A stretch of 64,000 bases of DNA, taken from assembly GCF_013377255.1 (NCBI RefSeq), contig NZ_CP016614.1, positions 265,501 through 329,500 of the forward strand, read 5' to 3'. Positions 43,026-51,407 of this stretch are shown one piece after another. The notes below the pieces were generated by a model. The model was not told the origin of the DNA. It searched no databases and saw nothing but the letters and a program-made list of their open reading frames with translations. The position numbers and the translations under genes were made by a program. Origin of the DNA: Mannheimia granulomatis (GTDB lineage: Bacteria; Pseudomonadota; Gammaproteobacteria; Enterobacterales; Pasteurellaceae). The first letter of the stretch is position 1, and every line of letters begins with the position of its first letter.

Positions 43026-43481
43026 ATGATTGGTTTGATGATTTTATTATCCTTTATTGGCGGGACTTTGTTGGCGATTCAGTCGGCGATTAACGGCAAA
43101 TTAGGGGCAAGTGTGGGCGTATTTAAAAGTGCCTTTTTGACCTTTTCGGTGGGGGCATTATTGACCGCATTACTGATTTTCTTTTTTGAGCCACGCTATG
43201 AAACAAGCCTACTTGATGTGCCAAAATGGCAACTGCTCGGGGCGTTAATGGGCGTGCCATATATCATTATTATGGTGCTGGCGGTGCAAAAAATCGGCAC
43301 GGCAACGGCAACCATTGCGGTGATTTTTGGGCAACTGTTGATGAGTATGCTGATTGACAGTTTTGGCTGGCTGGGCAATGCTCAAATCCCATTTTCCTAT
43401 TATCGCTTGGGGGCGGTAATTTGCTTGGGTGTGGCGTTGTATTTTATTTACCAAAGTAACCGTGTATCCGAAAAATTGTAA
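43026..43481 (+). CDS. DUF606/YdcZ-family membrane protein, second half-transporter
   Basis: A 151-residue membrane protein paralogous to its upstream neighbour (shared SIEA/AINGKLGASVG start and QLLMSMLIDSFGWLG end; compare GQIGKSLLIDHFGWLG). About five hydrophobic segments. Pairs of DUF606 genes like this are typical of dual-topology or heterodimeric small transporters. It ends the detoxification operon; an uptake-sequence terminator follows. Confidence 0.82.
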   Translation: MIGLMILLSFIGGTLLAIQSAINGKLGASVGVFKSAFLTFSVGALLTALLIFFFEPRYETSLLDVPKWQLLGALMGVPYIIIMVLAVQKIGTATATIAVIFGQLLMSMLIDSFGWLGNAQIPFSYYRLGAVICLGVALYFIYQSNRVSEKL

Positions 43482-43507
43482 TTTTTGCAACTTTTTCGTG
43501 AAAAAAG

Positions 43508-43594
43508 ACCGCTTGCTTCCCTAACTGAAATCCTTAATCAGTTGGTTAGTCCAACTTTTGGGGGCAGATCAAATCAACAAGCGGTTTTATTTTA
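43508..43594 (+). terminator. Uptake-sequence terminator with repeat element in its loop
   Basis: ACCGCTTG at 43508-43515 pairs with CAAGCGGT at 43578-43585, followed by TTTATTTTATG. The 62-base loop contains copy A of the dispersed repeat (43531-43574) and a small inner stem CTAACTG/CAGTTGGTTAG. Confidence 0.7.
43531..43574 (+). repeat. Dispersed ~40-bp repeat, copy A
   Basis: It begins TCCTTAATCAGTTGG and ends AGTCCAAC-TTTTGGGGGCAGATCAAAT. The last 28 bases match copy B (63186-63228) at about 25 positions. It lies in a terminator loop. Confidence 0.65.
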
Positions 43595-43689
43595 TGTAAA
43601 ATTTGTAAATTCCTAATTTCTGCTTTTCTTTTCATTTTCTTTCATTATAATGCGAAAAGTTTTGAATCGAAACTTAGTGAAGGCTTAAA

Positions 43690-44463
43690 ATGTCAAAACG
43701 AAACACTCAACAACGCCGTCATCTGATAGTACAAATGGTACAAACGCAAAATGAAGTCAGTGTAGATGAACTGGCTAGCTTATTTGAAACCTCAGAAGTT
43801 ACTATTCGTAAAGATCTTACCGCTTTAGAGGAAAGTGGTTTTTTGTTGCGAAAATATGGCGGAGCAGTGAAGATTCCCTCCGAAATGATGGAAGAAGAAT
43901 TTACCGAGCAACTTTCGATTCAAAAGAAAATGATCGCTCAAGCAGCAAGAGACTGCATTCGAGACCATAATCGTATTATTATTGACAGTGGCAGCACCAC
44001 TGGGGCATTAGTCAAAGCCTTAAACCAAACCGGCTTAGTGGTTATGACTAATTCGCTGAATTTAGCAACTGAATTAACAGCGCTTGAATGTGAACCTACC
44101 GTGTTGATGACAGGAGGGACTTGGGATGCGAGATCAGAATCTTTTCAAGGGAAAGTAGCTGAACAAGTATTACGTTCGTATGATTTTGACCAACTGTTTA
44201 TTGGTGCAGATGGTTTAGATTTAGCTCGTGGCACCACTACGTTTAATGAGTTGGTTGGATTAAGCCAAGTCATGGCAGAAGTAAGCCGCGAAGTGATTGT
44301 GTTAATTGAATCACAAAAAATCGGGCGGAAGATGCCTAATATCGAATTAGAATGGGGAAAAATCACTAAACTTATTACTGACAACCAATTAAGTTTTGAA
44401 ACGAAAGAACAAATCGAAAAAATGGGTGTCGAAGTGGTTATCGCTAAAGGATCGAATTTTTAA
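43690..44463 (+). CDS. DeoR-family regulator adjacent to glmS
   Basis: A 257-residue DeoR-family protein. Winged helix-turn-helix FETSEVTIRKDLTALEESGF (about residues 32-51) with RKYGGAV after it; sensor domain with IDSGSTTGALVKAL, the phosphosugar-binding loop. It lies 28 bases before glmS and is probably cotranscribed, so control of amino-sugar synthesis in response to a sugar phosphate is likely. The sequence resembles the sorbitol repressor elsewhere in this window (shared SxSFxG and TFNE segments), but its neighbour argues for an amino-sugar role. Confidence 0.85.
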   Translation: MSKRNTQQRRHLIVQMVQTQNEVSVDELASLFETSEVTIRKDLTALEESGFLLRKYGGAVKIPSEMMEEEFTEQLSIQKKMIAQAARDCIRDHNRIIIDSGSTTGALVKALNQTGLVVMTNSLNLATELTALECEPTVLMTGGTWDARSESFQGKVAEQVLRSYDFDQLFIGADGLDLARGTTTFNELVGLSQVMAEVSREVIVLIESQKIGRKMPNIELEWGKITKLITDNQLSFETKEQIEKMGVEVVIAKGSNF

Positions 44464-44490
44464 ACTTAATGAAAATAGGAAAGCAAATTT

Positions 44491-46326
44491 ATGTGTGGAA
44501 TTGTAGGTGCAGTAGCACAACGTGATATCGCAGAAATCTTAGTAGATGGTTTACACCGCTTAGAGTATCGTGGTTATGATTCAGCCGGTGTGGCGGTTTT
44601 AAATAGCGACGATAAACAAATGCAAATTGTACGTCGCGTGGGTAAAGTTAAAGCATTAGATGAAGCATTGGAAGCTAAACCGTTATTAGGCGGAACGGGG
44701 ATTGCACATACCCGTTGGGCAACGCACGGTGAGCCGTCAGAAACCAATGCTCACCCACACCGTAGCGGTAAAATTGCGGTGGTGCATAACGGTATTATTG
44801 AAAACTATGAAGAACTAAAAGTAGTTTTACAAGAACGTGGTTATGTATTCCAATCACAAACCGATACTGAAGTTATCGCTCACTTAGTAGAGTGGGAGTT
44901 GCGTTCAGCTTCTTCATTATTAGAAGCGGTACAAAAAACAGTTGTACAGTTACGTGGTGCTTACGGTACAGTGGTATTAAACGAGGAAGAGCCGGAACAT
45001 TTAATTGTGGCTCGTTCAGGCAGCCCACTTGTGATCGGTTATGGTGTGGGGGAAAATTTCCTTGCTTCAGACCCGCTTGCGTTATTGAGCGTAACCCGTC
45101 GCTTTGCCTATTTAGAAGAGGGTGATGTGGCTGAAATCACTCGCCGTACAGTAGATATTTACGACCGCCAAGGGAATAAAGTGGAACGTGAAATTCACGA
45201 AGGTAACTTTGAAGCAGATGCGGCTGATAAAGGTCAATATCGCCACTATATGCAAAAAGAAATCTTTGAGCAACCTGTGGCAATTATGAATACTTTAGAT
45301 GGTCGTATTAAAGACGGTAAAGTAGATGTTTCTGCTATTGCACCAAATGCAGCAGAGATTTTATCTAAAGTACAGCACGTGCAAATTGTGGCTTGTGGTA
45401 CCTCCTACAATGCAGGTATGGTAGCTCGCTATTGGTTTGAATCTTTAGCTGGGGTGAGTTGTGATGTGGAAATTGCTTCCGAATTCCGCTACCGCAAATT
45501 TGTCACACGCCCAAATAGCTTATTAATTACCCTTTCACAATCGGGTGAAACTGCGGATACTTTAGCGGCATTACGCTTAGCGAAAGAATCGGGTTATATG
45601 GCAGCGATGACTGTATGTAACGTGGCAAGCTCATCTTTAGTACGCGAATCTGATTTTGCTTTCTTAACCAAAGCAGGGGTTGAAATTGGTGTTGCTTCAA
45701 CCAAAGCATTTACTACTCAATTAACGTGCTTATTATTGTTGAATGTTGCAATTGGTCGCTTACAAGGCAATATGAGCGAAGAGCAAGAACAGCACATTGT
45801 TCAATCTCTACAACGCTTGCCGGCACAAATTGAAAGTGCGTTAGTGTTCGATAAACAAATTGAGAAATTATCGGAAGATTTCGCCGATAAACACCACACC
45901 TTATTCTTAGGCCGTGGTGAATACTATCCGATTGCAATGGAATCTGCATTGAAATTAAAAGAGATTTCATACATTCACGCTGAAGCTTATGCAGCCGGTG
46001 AATTAAAACACGGTCCGTTAGCTTTAATTGATAGTGATATGCCTGTGGTCGTGGTTGCACCGGAAAATGATTTGCTAGAGAAAGTAAAATCTAACATTGA
46101 AGAAGTTCGTGCTCGTGGCGGTCAGCTATATGTATTTGCTGACCACGATGCAGGTTTTGAAGAAGCAGAAGGTTTTAAAACTATTGTTATGCCAAAAGTA
46201 GATGAGGTGACTGCACCGATTTTCTACACCGTGCCGTTACAACTACTTTCATACCACATTGCATTAATTAAAGGTACAGATGTAGATCAACCTCGTAACT
46301 TAGCGAAAGCGGTGACTGTAGAGTAA
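44491..46326 (+). CDS. glmS: Glucosamine-6-phosphate synthase (glutamine-dependent)
   Basis: A 611-residue enzyme making glucosamine-6-phosphate from fructose-6-phosphate and glutamine for peptidoglycan and lipopolysaccharide. The N-terminal class II glutaminase has Cys2 as nucleophile (MCGIVGAVAQRDI) with THGEPSETNAHPH further on. Two SIS domains follow, with ACGTSYNAGMVARYWFE and TLSQSGETADTLAALRLAKE. It ends in the family signature DVDQPRNLAKAVTVE. Length is standard. The ATG follows AGGAAAGC. Confidence 0.97.
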   Translation: MCGIVGAVAQRDIAEILVDGLHRLEYRGYDSAGVAVLNSDDKQMQIVRRVGKVKALDEALEAKPLLGGTGIAHTRWATHGEPSETNAHPHRSGKIAVVHNGIIENYEELKVVLQERGYVFQSQTDTEVIAHLVEWELRSASSLLEAVQKTVVQLRGAYGTVVLNEEEPEHLIVARSGSPLVIGYGVGENFLASDPLALLSVTRRFAYLEEGDVAEITRRTVDIYDRQGNKVEREIHEGNFEADAADKGQYRHYMQKEIFEQPVAIMNTLDGRIKDGKVDVSAIAPNAAEILSKVQHVQIVACGTSYNAGMVARYWFESLAGVSCDVEIASEFRYRKFVTRPNSLLITLSQSGETADTLAALRLAKESGYMAAMTVCNVASSSLVRESDFAFLTKAGVEIGVASTKAFTTQLTCLLLLNVAIGRLQGNMSEEQEQHIVQSLQRLPAQIESALVFDKQIEKLSEDFADKHHTLFLGRGEYYPIAMESALKLKEISYIHAEAYAAGELKHGPLALIDSDMPVVVVAPENDLLEKVKSNIEEVRARGGQLYVFADHDAGFEEAEGFKTIVMPKVDEVTAPIFYTVPLQLLSYHIALIKGTDVDQPRNLAKAVTVE

Positions 46327-46380
46327 TGTCAAAATAACGTTGTGCTAATCTTCCAATTTAAAGGTTAGGCTATTTTTATC

Positions 46381-46419
46381 AAAGGGCTGATTTCGCTATT
46401 ATCGCAAAATCAGCCCTTT
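46381..46419. terminator. Bidirectional hairpin glmS/crcB
   Basis: AAAGGGCTGATTT at 46381-46393 pairs perfectly with AAATCAGCCCTTT at 46407-46419 (13 bp). T tracts are short, but it lies between convergent genes. Confidence 0.75.
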
Positions 46420-46467
46420 GACTTTATGGAGTTAACAAGTGAAAGATGTGTAAATTTTCTAGAAAAT

Positions 46468-46833
46468 TTAACCGCTTGTAAGCCAGCGGGTTATTAAAAT
46501 TCCGCAAATTGTCAGCACAATACCCCCTACCAAATGTAAGCTCAATACCATAGTAAACTCCCCCCATTTATCGGCTAATAATTTCTCGCTTAATTCGGCT
46601 GAAAAACTCGAAAAGGTTGTAAAGCTGCCGAGAAAACCTGTTATCAATAAAAGTTTTTCGTGTTCGCCTAAATTAAAGCCAATTGCAATGCCAATCAAGA
46701 AACAGCCTAACCAATTCACTAATAATGTACCGAATGCCAGCTGGCTAAATATCGGATTTAGCCAAACGCTTAAAGCCCAGCGAATTAAGGCACCTAATAT
46801 AGCTCCGCTCGAAAGAAGAAAAATCGTATACAT
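46468..46833 (-). CDS. crcB: Fluoride channel CrcB/Fluc
   Basis: A 121-residue inner-membrane protein of four hydrophobic segments that exports fluoride as a dual-topology dimer. The diagnostic GALIRWALS near the N-terminus, the NWLGCFLIG segment and the FLGSFTTFSSFS motif with the fluoride-lining phenylalanines are present. I saw no convincing fluoride riboswitch in front of it. It is convergent with glmS. Confidence 0.95.
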   Translation of the reverse strand: MYTIFLLSSGAILGALIRWALSVWLNPIFSQLAFGTLLVNWLGCFLIGIAIGFNLGEHEKLLLITGFLGSFTTFSSFSAELSEKLLADKWGEFTMVLSLHLVGGIVLTICGILITRWLTSG

Positions 46834-47071
46834 AAAATGATTTGCCTCATATTTATATTTTCACTTGTTATCAGGATACTACTTTTATCGATTTTTTGAA
46901 ATTACACTCCAAAATAAGTTATTTTTATAAAAATAATGTGATTGAATTCACAAATTTAAATTTTGCTATTTGCTTAAAAAATATCATTTTGGCAATATCA
47001 TTCCGAAAATATTTTCATTTTCAAACATTTTTCCATCGTTTTTCAATCATTTCATATTAAGGAGAAACTCT

Positions 47072-47851
47072 ATGGACAGATCTTTACGTAACGCCTGTAT
47101 TGGTGAGTTTATCGGCACAGGTTTTATTTTGTTCTTCGGTGCAGGCTGTGTAGCTGCAGCACAGTTAGCAGGAGCGAGTTTCGGTTTGTGGGAAATTGCA
47201 ATTGTTTGGGGTATTGGGGTCTCTATGGCAATTTATATTTCCGCAGGTATTTCCGGTGCTCATCTTAATCCAGCCGTCACTATTGCTCTTGCAGCATTCT
47301 ATGGTTTTGAAAAACACAAAATTCTTCCCTACATTATCGCTCAAATTGCCGGTGCTTTTTGTTCTGTTGCACTTATTTATTTTATGTATAGCGATCTCTT
47401 CATTGCCGCTGAAACAGCTCAAGGTATTGTAAGAGGCGAAACTGTTGGTTTTGCAGGAGTTTTCTCAACTTATCCAAATCCGAATATTACGCTTGTAACT
47501 GCCTTTATTGTGGAATTTGTGATTACGGCCGTATTAATGTCCACTATTTTAGCTATTGGTGATGACAAAAATGGCTTACCGAATAAAGCGTTAGCTGCAT
47601 TGCTTATTGGTTTATTGATTGCGGTTATCGGTGGTGCAACCGGTCCGTTAACCGGCTTTGCAATGAATCCTGCCCGTGATTTTGGACCAAAACTGTTTGC
47701 ATTCCTTGCCGGTTGGGGAGAAATTGCATTAACAGGTGGTAAAGAAATCCCTTATTTCATCATTCCAATCGTAGCTCCAATTTGTGGTGCATTAGCAGGT
47801 GCTTGGGGCTATAAAAATCTTATTCATAAAAACCTTCCGGCCAATAATTAG
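47072..47851 (+). CDS. glpF: Glycerol uptake facilitator (aquaglyceroporin)
   Basis: The start at 47072 is chosen because AAGGAG lies 8 bases before it and the product then begins at the first membrane helix (MDRSLRNACIGEFIGTGFIL). The 259-residue protein has six hydrophobic segments and both NPA boxes (HLNPAVT, MNPARDFG), with glycerol-type FGPKLF after the second. It lets glycerol diffuse into the cell. glpK follows 10 bases later. Confidence 0.95.
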   Translation: MDRSLRNACIGEFIGTGFILFFGAGCVAAAQLAGASFGLWEIAIVWGIGVSMAIYISAGISGAHLNPAVTIALAAFYGFEKHKILPYIIAQIAGAFCSVALIYFMYSDLFIAAETAQGIVRGETVGFAGVFSTYPNPNITLVTAFIVEFVITAVLMSTILAIGDDKNGLPNKALAALLIGLLIAVIGGATGPLTGFAMNPARDFGPKLFAFLAGWGEIALTGGKEIPYFIIPIVAPICGALAGAWGYKNLIHKNLPANN

Positions 47852-47860
47852 GAGTAAGCT

Positions 47861-49372
47861 ATGAGCAAAGAATATATCATCGCACTTGATCAAGGTACAA
47901 CCAGCTCTCGTGCTGTATTATTAGATAAAAATGCCAATGTTGTTGAAGTGGCACAACGTGAATTTACTCAAATTTATCCTCAAGCAGGCTGGGTAGAACA
48001 TAACCCGATGGAAATTTGGGCAACACAAAGCTCAACCTTAAATGAAGTGGTAGCAAAAGCCGGCATTAAGCCGGAAAGCATTGCCGCAATTGGGATCACA
48101 AACCAGCGTGAGACCACTATTGTGTGGGAAAAAGAAAGCGGTAAACCTGTTTATAATGCGATTGTATGGCAATGCCGCCGTACTTCGCCGATTACCGATA
48201 AATTAAAAGCGGATGGTCACGACGAGTATATCCGCAAAACCACAGGTTTGGTGGTTGATCCTTATTTCTCCGGTACTAAAGTGAAGTGGATTTTAGACAA
48301 TGTGGAAGGCGCGAGAGAAAAAGCCGAACGGGGTGAATTGCTCTTTGGCACAGTGGATACTTGGCTTGTCTGGAAGTTAACTCAAGGGAGAGTCCATGTT
48401 ACTGACTACACTAACGCTTCCCGTACAATGTTGTTTAATATTCACACTAAACAATGGGACGATAAAATGTTGGAATTACTCAATATTCCACGCTCAATGT
48501 TGCCTGAAGTGAAAAATTCCTCTGAAGTTTACGGACAAACAAATATCGGTGGTCAAGGTGGCGTTCGTATTCCTGTGGCAGGAATTGCAGGCGACCAACA
48601 AGCTGCTCTTTATGGTCATTTGTGTGTGAGTGAAGGACAAGCAAAAAATACATACGGTACAGGCTGTTTTATGCTAATGCACACAGGGAAAACGGCAATT
48701 CAGTCTGAAAACGGCTTACTTACTACTATTGCATGTAACGCTAAGGGTGAACCGGAATACGCATTAGAAGGCTCGGTGTTTATTGCCGGTGCCTCTATTC
48801 AATGGTTACGTGATGAGCTAAAAATTGTGCATGATAGTTTTGATAGCGAATATTTTGCGACAAAAGAAGATGATTCTAATGGCGTGTATGTGGTACCTGC
48901 CTTTACCGGCTTAGGAGCACCTTATTGGGATCCGTACGCTCGAGGTGCGATTTTCGGCTTAACCCGAGGTGCAAACCGCAATCATATTGTGCGTGCAACA
49001 TTAGAGTCTATCGCTTACCAAACTCGTGATGTATTAGAAGCAATGCAGTCTGATTCAAAAGCTAAGCTGCAATCATTGCGTGTGGATGGTGGAGCAACCG
49101 CAAATAATTTCTTAATGCAATTCCAAGCTGATATTTTAGATACTAAAGTAGAACGACCGAAAGTGAAAGAAGTCACCGCATTAGGGGCAGCTTATCTTGC
49201 AGGTCTTGCTGTTGGCTTCTGGAAAGACTTAGATGAACTGAAAGATAAGGCTGAAATTGAACGCACCTTTACTCCGGATGGCGATCAAGAAAAACGTGCA
49301 AAACGTTATAAAGGCTGGAAAAAAGCGGTTCGTCGTTCATTAGAGTGGGCGAAAGAGGATGCAGAAGAGTAA
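47861..49372 (+). CDS. glpK: Glycerol kinase
   Basis: A 503-residue FGGY-family kinase converting glycerol to glycerol-3-phosphate. It begins YIIALDQGTTSSRAVLLD and shows ITNQRETTIVWEK and the ATP-side GTGCFMLMHTG. FGGY signature RVDGGATANNFLMQFQADIL lies near residues 407-427. It forms the glpFK operon with the channel gene, so entering glycerol is trapped. Confidence 0.97.
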   Translation: MSKEYIIALDQGTTSSRAVLLDKNANVVEVAQREFTQIYPQAGWVEHNPMEIWATQSSTLNEVVAKAGIKPESIAAIGITNQRETTIVWEKESGKPVYNAIVWQCRRTSPITDKLKADGHDEYIRKTTGLVVDPYFSGTKVKWILDNVEGAREKAERGELLFGTVDTWLVWKLTQGRVHVTDYTNASRTMLFNIHTKQWDDKMLELLNIPRSMLPEVKNSSEVYGQTNIGGQGGVRIPVAGIAGDQQAALYGHLCVSEGQAKNTYGTGCFMLMHTGKTAIQSENGLLTTIACNAKGEPEYALEGSVFIAGASIQWLRDELKIVHDSFDSEYFATKEDDSNGVYVVPAFTGLGAPYWDPYARGAIFGLTRGANRNHIVRATLESIAYQTRDVLEAMQSDSKAKLQSLRVDGGATANNFLMQFQADILDTKVERPKVKEVTALGAAYLAGLAVGFWKDLDELKDKAEIERTFTPDGDQEKRAKRYKGWKKAVRRSLEWAKEDAEE

Positions 49373-49393
49373 TACTCTGATTTAAGCTAAGAG

Positions 49394-49420
49394 GGGAGCA
49401 AAGGAAACTAAGCTCCCTTT
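49394..49420 (+). terminator. Short terminator after glpK
   Basis: GGGAGC at 49394-49399 pairs with GCTCCC at 49412-49417, followed by TTT. The 6-bp stem makes it modest. Confidence 0.55.
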
Positions 49421-49521
49421 CATATCTTTTGGTTATATCAAATAGACATTTTTGATTTGTTGCAATTTATCCTTTCTTTTATGATGATGCTCATTTATAA
49501 AGCACTTATAAGGAGCAATCT

Positions 49522-50067
49522 ATGTCTAAATTTCAAATTCATACTATTGAATCTGCCCCTGAAGCATCTCAAGATGCATTAAAAGCGGTTCAACAAGCAA
49601 ATGGTTTTATTCCTAATTTGATTGGCGTATTAGCCAATGCACCGACAGCGTTAGAAACTTACCGTACGGTGGGAGGAATTAATGGTCGCAACAGCTTAAC
49701 CGCGGAGGAGCGTGAGGTCGTACAAATTACCGCTGCGGTGGTTAATGGCTGCGGTTTCTGTGTCGCAGGTCATACTAAAATTGCCTCAAAATTATTAAAA
49801 ATGCCGGAAGAGTTAGTCAATTCGCTACGTGCAACTGCTCGTATTGATTCAGATCCAAAACTTGATACTCTCGCTCGCTTTACTCTTGCGGTAATTTTAC
49901 AGAGAGCAAAATTAACTGAAGCACAATTAAGTGAGTTTTTTGCTGCAGGTTATAATCAGCAAAACGCAATTGATGTTATTTTAGGTGTGAGTCTTGCAAC
50001 CTTATGTAACTACGTCAACAACATTGCTGAAACCCCAATCAACCCGGAATTACAACCTTTTGCATAA
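49522..50067 (+). CDS. AhpD-like / carboxymuconolactone-decarboxylase-family protein
   Basis: A 181-residue protein with the AhpD-core motif NGCGFCVAGHTKIA (redox CxxC followed by His), near residues 75-88, and the N-terminal helix NGFIPNLIGVLANAPTALE typical of the peroxidase-like branch. It probably reduces peroxides by thiol chemistry, but the electron donor is unknown. AAGGAGC lies before the ATG. It is monocistronic, between two terminators. Confidence 0.88.
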   Translation: MSKFQIHTIESAPEASQDALKAVQQANGFIPNLIGVLANAPTALETYRTVGGINGRNSLTAEEREVVQITAAVVNGCGFCVAGHTKIASKLLKMPEELVNSLRATARIDSDPKLDTLARFTLAVILQRAKLTEAQLSEFFAAGYNQQNAIDVILGVSLATLCNYVNNIAETPINPELQPFA

Positions 50068-50086
50068 TGAGAGTATTATTAGAAAT

Positions 50087-50117
50087 AAAAGCAAACCTTC
50101 AGGTTTGCTTTTTCTTT
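50087..50117 (+). terminator. Strong terminator
   Basis: AAAAGCAAACC at 50087-50097 pairs perfectly with GGTTTGCTTTT at 50102-50112 across a 4-base loop, then more Ts. Confidence 0.92.
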
Positions 50118-50132
50118 ATATACTTAAGATAT

Positions 50133-50178
50133 CAAGCGGTCAAATTTTGGTAAAAATTTACCAAAATCAAACCGCTTG
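50133..50178 (-). terminator. Long uptake-sequence hairpin, terminator of the flavoprotein gene
   Basis: CAAGCGGT at 50133-50140 pairs with ACCGCTTG at 50171-50178. Between them ATTTTGGTAAA pairs with TTTACCAAAAT, so nearly all of the 46 bases fold into one stem. It is located 7 bases past the leftward gene's stop. Confidence 0.8.
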
Positions 50179-50184
50179 TATGCA

Positions 50185-51243
50185 TTAGCTCTTCGCTAAT
50201 ACTATTCTTAATTGTACTGCACTTGGCGTTACCACAGGTAGGAATGCGGCCTCTTTCCAACGGCGACTAAAGCCTGAAGTATCGTTCTTTAAGTAGCCAC
50301 GCCCGCCACTTGCTTGTAGCTCAAGTAGAATGGTTTTGGCGACCACATCAACAATATCAATTCTTGCCTGAAACAGCGCTTTCGGGTGGCTGACAAAATA
50401 TCCTTCTTCGTTTAAGCCGTTGAATAAGCGAGATTTAATATCGTTTAAAGCATCAGCTAAAGCCTGCCATTCTGAGGTTAAAATTTCACGGAATGAGAGT
50501 GTTTTTGCAATTTCGGCAAGGCTTTTTTCCACCAAGCCAAAAGGTAAACCAAATTGTAACCCTAAGAATGCCGGACGGGTTGCGGCTAAAAATTCCGGGG
50601 CATTGTCGGCTAAAATCCATTCCTCTTTTAATTCCACGTTTTCAAACACAAGAGCGGTGGTATTAGTGCCTTGCAATGCCATAAATTCCAGCTCTTTGGT
50701 ACGGGTCAATCCTGCTGCAGTAGAAGGAATAGCAATCACAATCGGTGTGCTGCCGTTTTCAAAACCGGCAACAAAACTTGCTACAAAGCGATCTGAACGC
50801 AAATTGGTTACCCAAGGTAGGCGACCGTTTAAATAACGTTTGCCGTTTTCTTCTCGAATAGAGACATTCAATTCTTCAATCCCGGAAAGGAATTTCATTG
50901 CATTCGATAAACCTGTGCCGGCGGTTAAGTTGCCGCTTAGTAAATCCGACAGATAGGTTTCTCGGGGAAGAGGGTTTTTCGAGGCGATAATATGCTCAAT
51001 AAAAGTGCGATGCCCCCAAGACACAAAAGCTGCTGCCAGTGAATGATTACCTAATTCACTAATCGCTTTAATCGCATCCACTAAATTGCCGCCGCTGCCG
51101 CCAAGATCAGTCGGCACGCCGATTTTAAATAGATTTTCGGCAGCAATATTGCGAATCAGTAAGTCTGCTCGTTCATTAGATTGGTCTAAACTTTCTGCAT
51201 TGGCTTGCAGCCATTCGATAAAAGATGTTGAAAGAACTGACAT
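50185..51243 (-). CDS. Acyl-CoA-dehydrogenase-like flavoprotein (SfnB/DszC-like)
   Basis: A 352-residue protein of the acyl-CoA dehydrogenase fold: N-terminal helical part (LIRNIAAENLFKIGVPTDLGGSGG), flavin-binding middle (TAGTGLSNAMKF, RLPWVTNLRSDRFVASF) and C-terminal helical domain. Members next to sulfonate-type importers (SfnB, DszC-like) oxidise or desulfurise organosulfur compounds with reduced flavin rather than acyl-CoA. It lies behind an SsuABC/NrtABC-like importer on the same strand, but a strong terminator intervenes, so it may have its own promoter. Substrate unknown. Confidence 0.8.
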   Translation of the reverse strand: MSVLSTSFIEWLQANAESLDQSNERADLLIRNIAAENLFKIGVPTDLGGSGGNLVDAIKAISELGNHSLAAAFVSWGHRTFIEHIIASKNPLPRETYLSDLLSGNLTAGTGLSNAMKFLSGIEELNVSIREENGKRYLNGRLPWVTNLRSDRFVASFVAGFENGSTPIVIAIPSTAAGLTRTKELEFMALQGTNTTALVFENVELKEEWILADNAPEFLAATRPAFLGLQFGLPFGLVEKSLAEIAKTLSFREILTSEWQALADALNDIKSRLFNGLNEEGYFVSHPKALFQARIDIVDVVAKTILLELQASGGRGYLKNDTSGFSRRWKEAAFLPVVTPSAVQLRIVLAKS

Positions 51244-51375
51244 TGTGTTTACTCCTTAAATATTTTAATTTAAGGCTATCTTAATGGGCTTTTTTATGGC
51301 GTAGAAATAAAATAAATGAACGAGATATGTTTTTTAGGAATAAAAACAAGCGGTCAAAAAAGAAAAATTTTTTGT

Positions 51376-51400
51376 AAAAAGGGAGGGTTAAAACCCTCCC
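51376..51400 (-). terminator. Terminator after the ABC permease gene
   Basis: On the minus strand GGGAGGGTT-TT-AACCCTCCC is followed by TTTTT. This is a strong intrinsic terminator eight bases past the permease stop. Confidence 0.92.
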
Positions 51401-51407
51401 CGACAGA

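Noticed and set aside
44464..44490. glmS ribozyme
   Set aside because: That element belongs to Gram-positive bacteria, and the 27-base gap before glmS is far too small.
46834..46900. Fluoride riboswitch before crcB
   Set aside because: I looked for the conserved pseudoknot-type core and saw nothing convincing upstream of the start.
46834..47071. GlpR operators before glpF
   Set aside because: Several A/T-rich half-matches exist but none reaches the full palindrome; not called.
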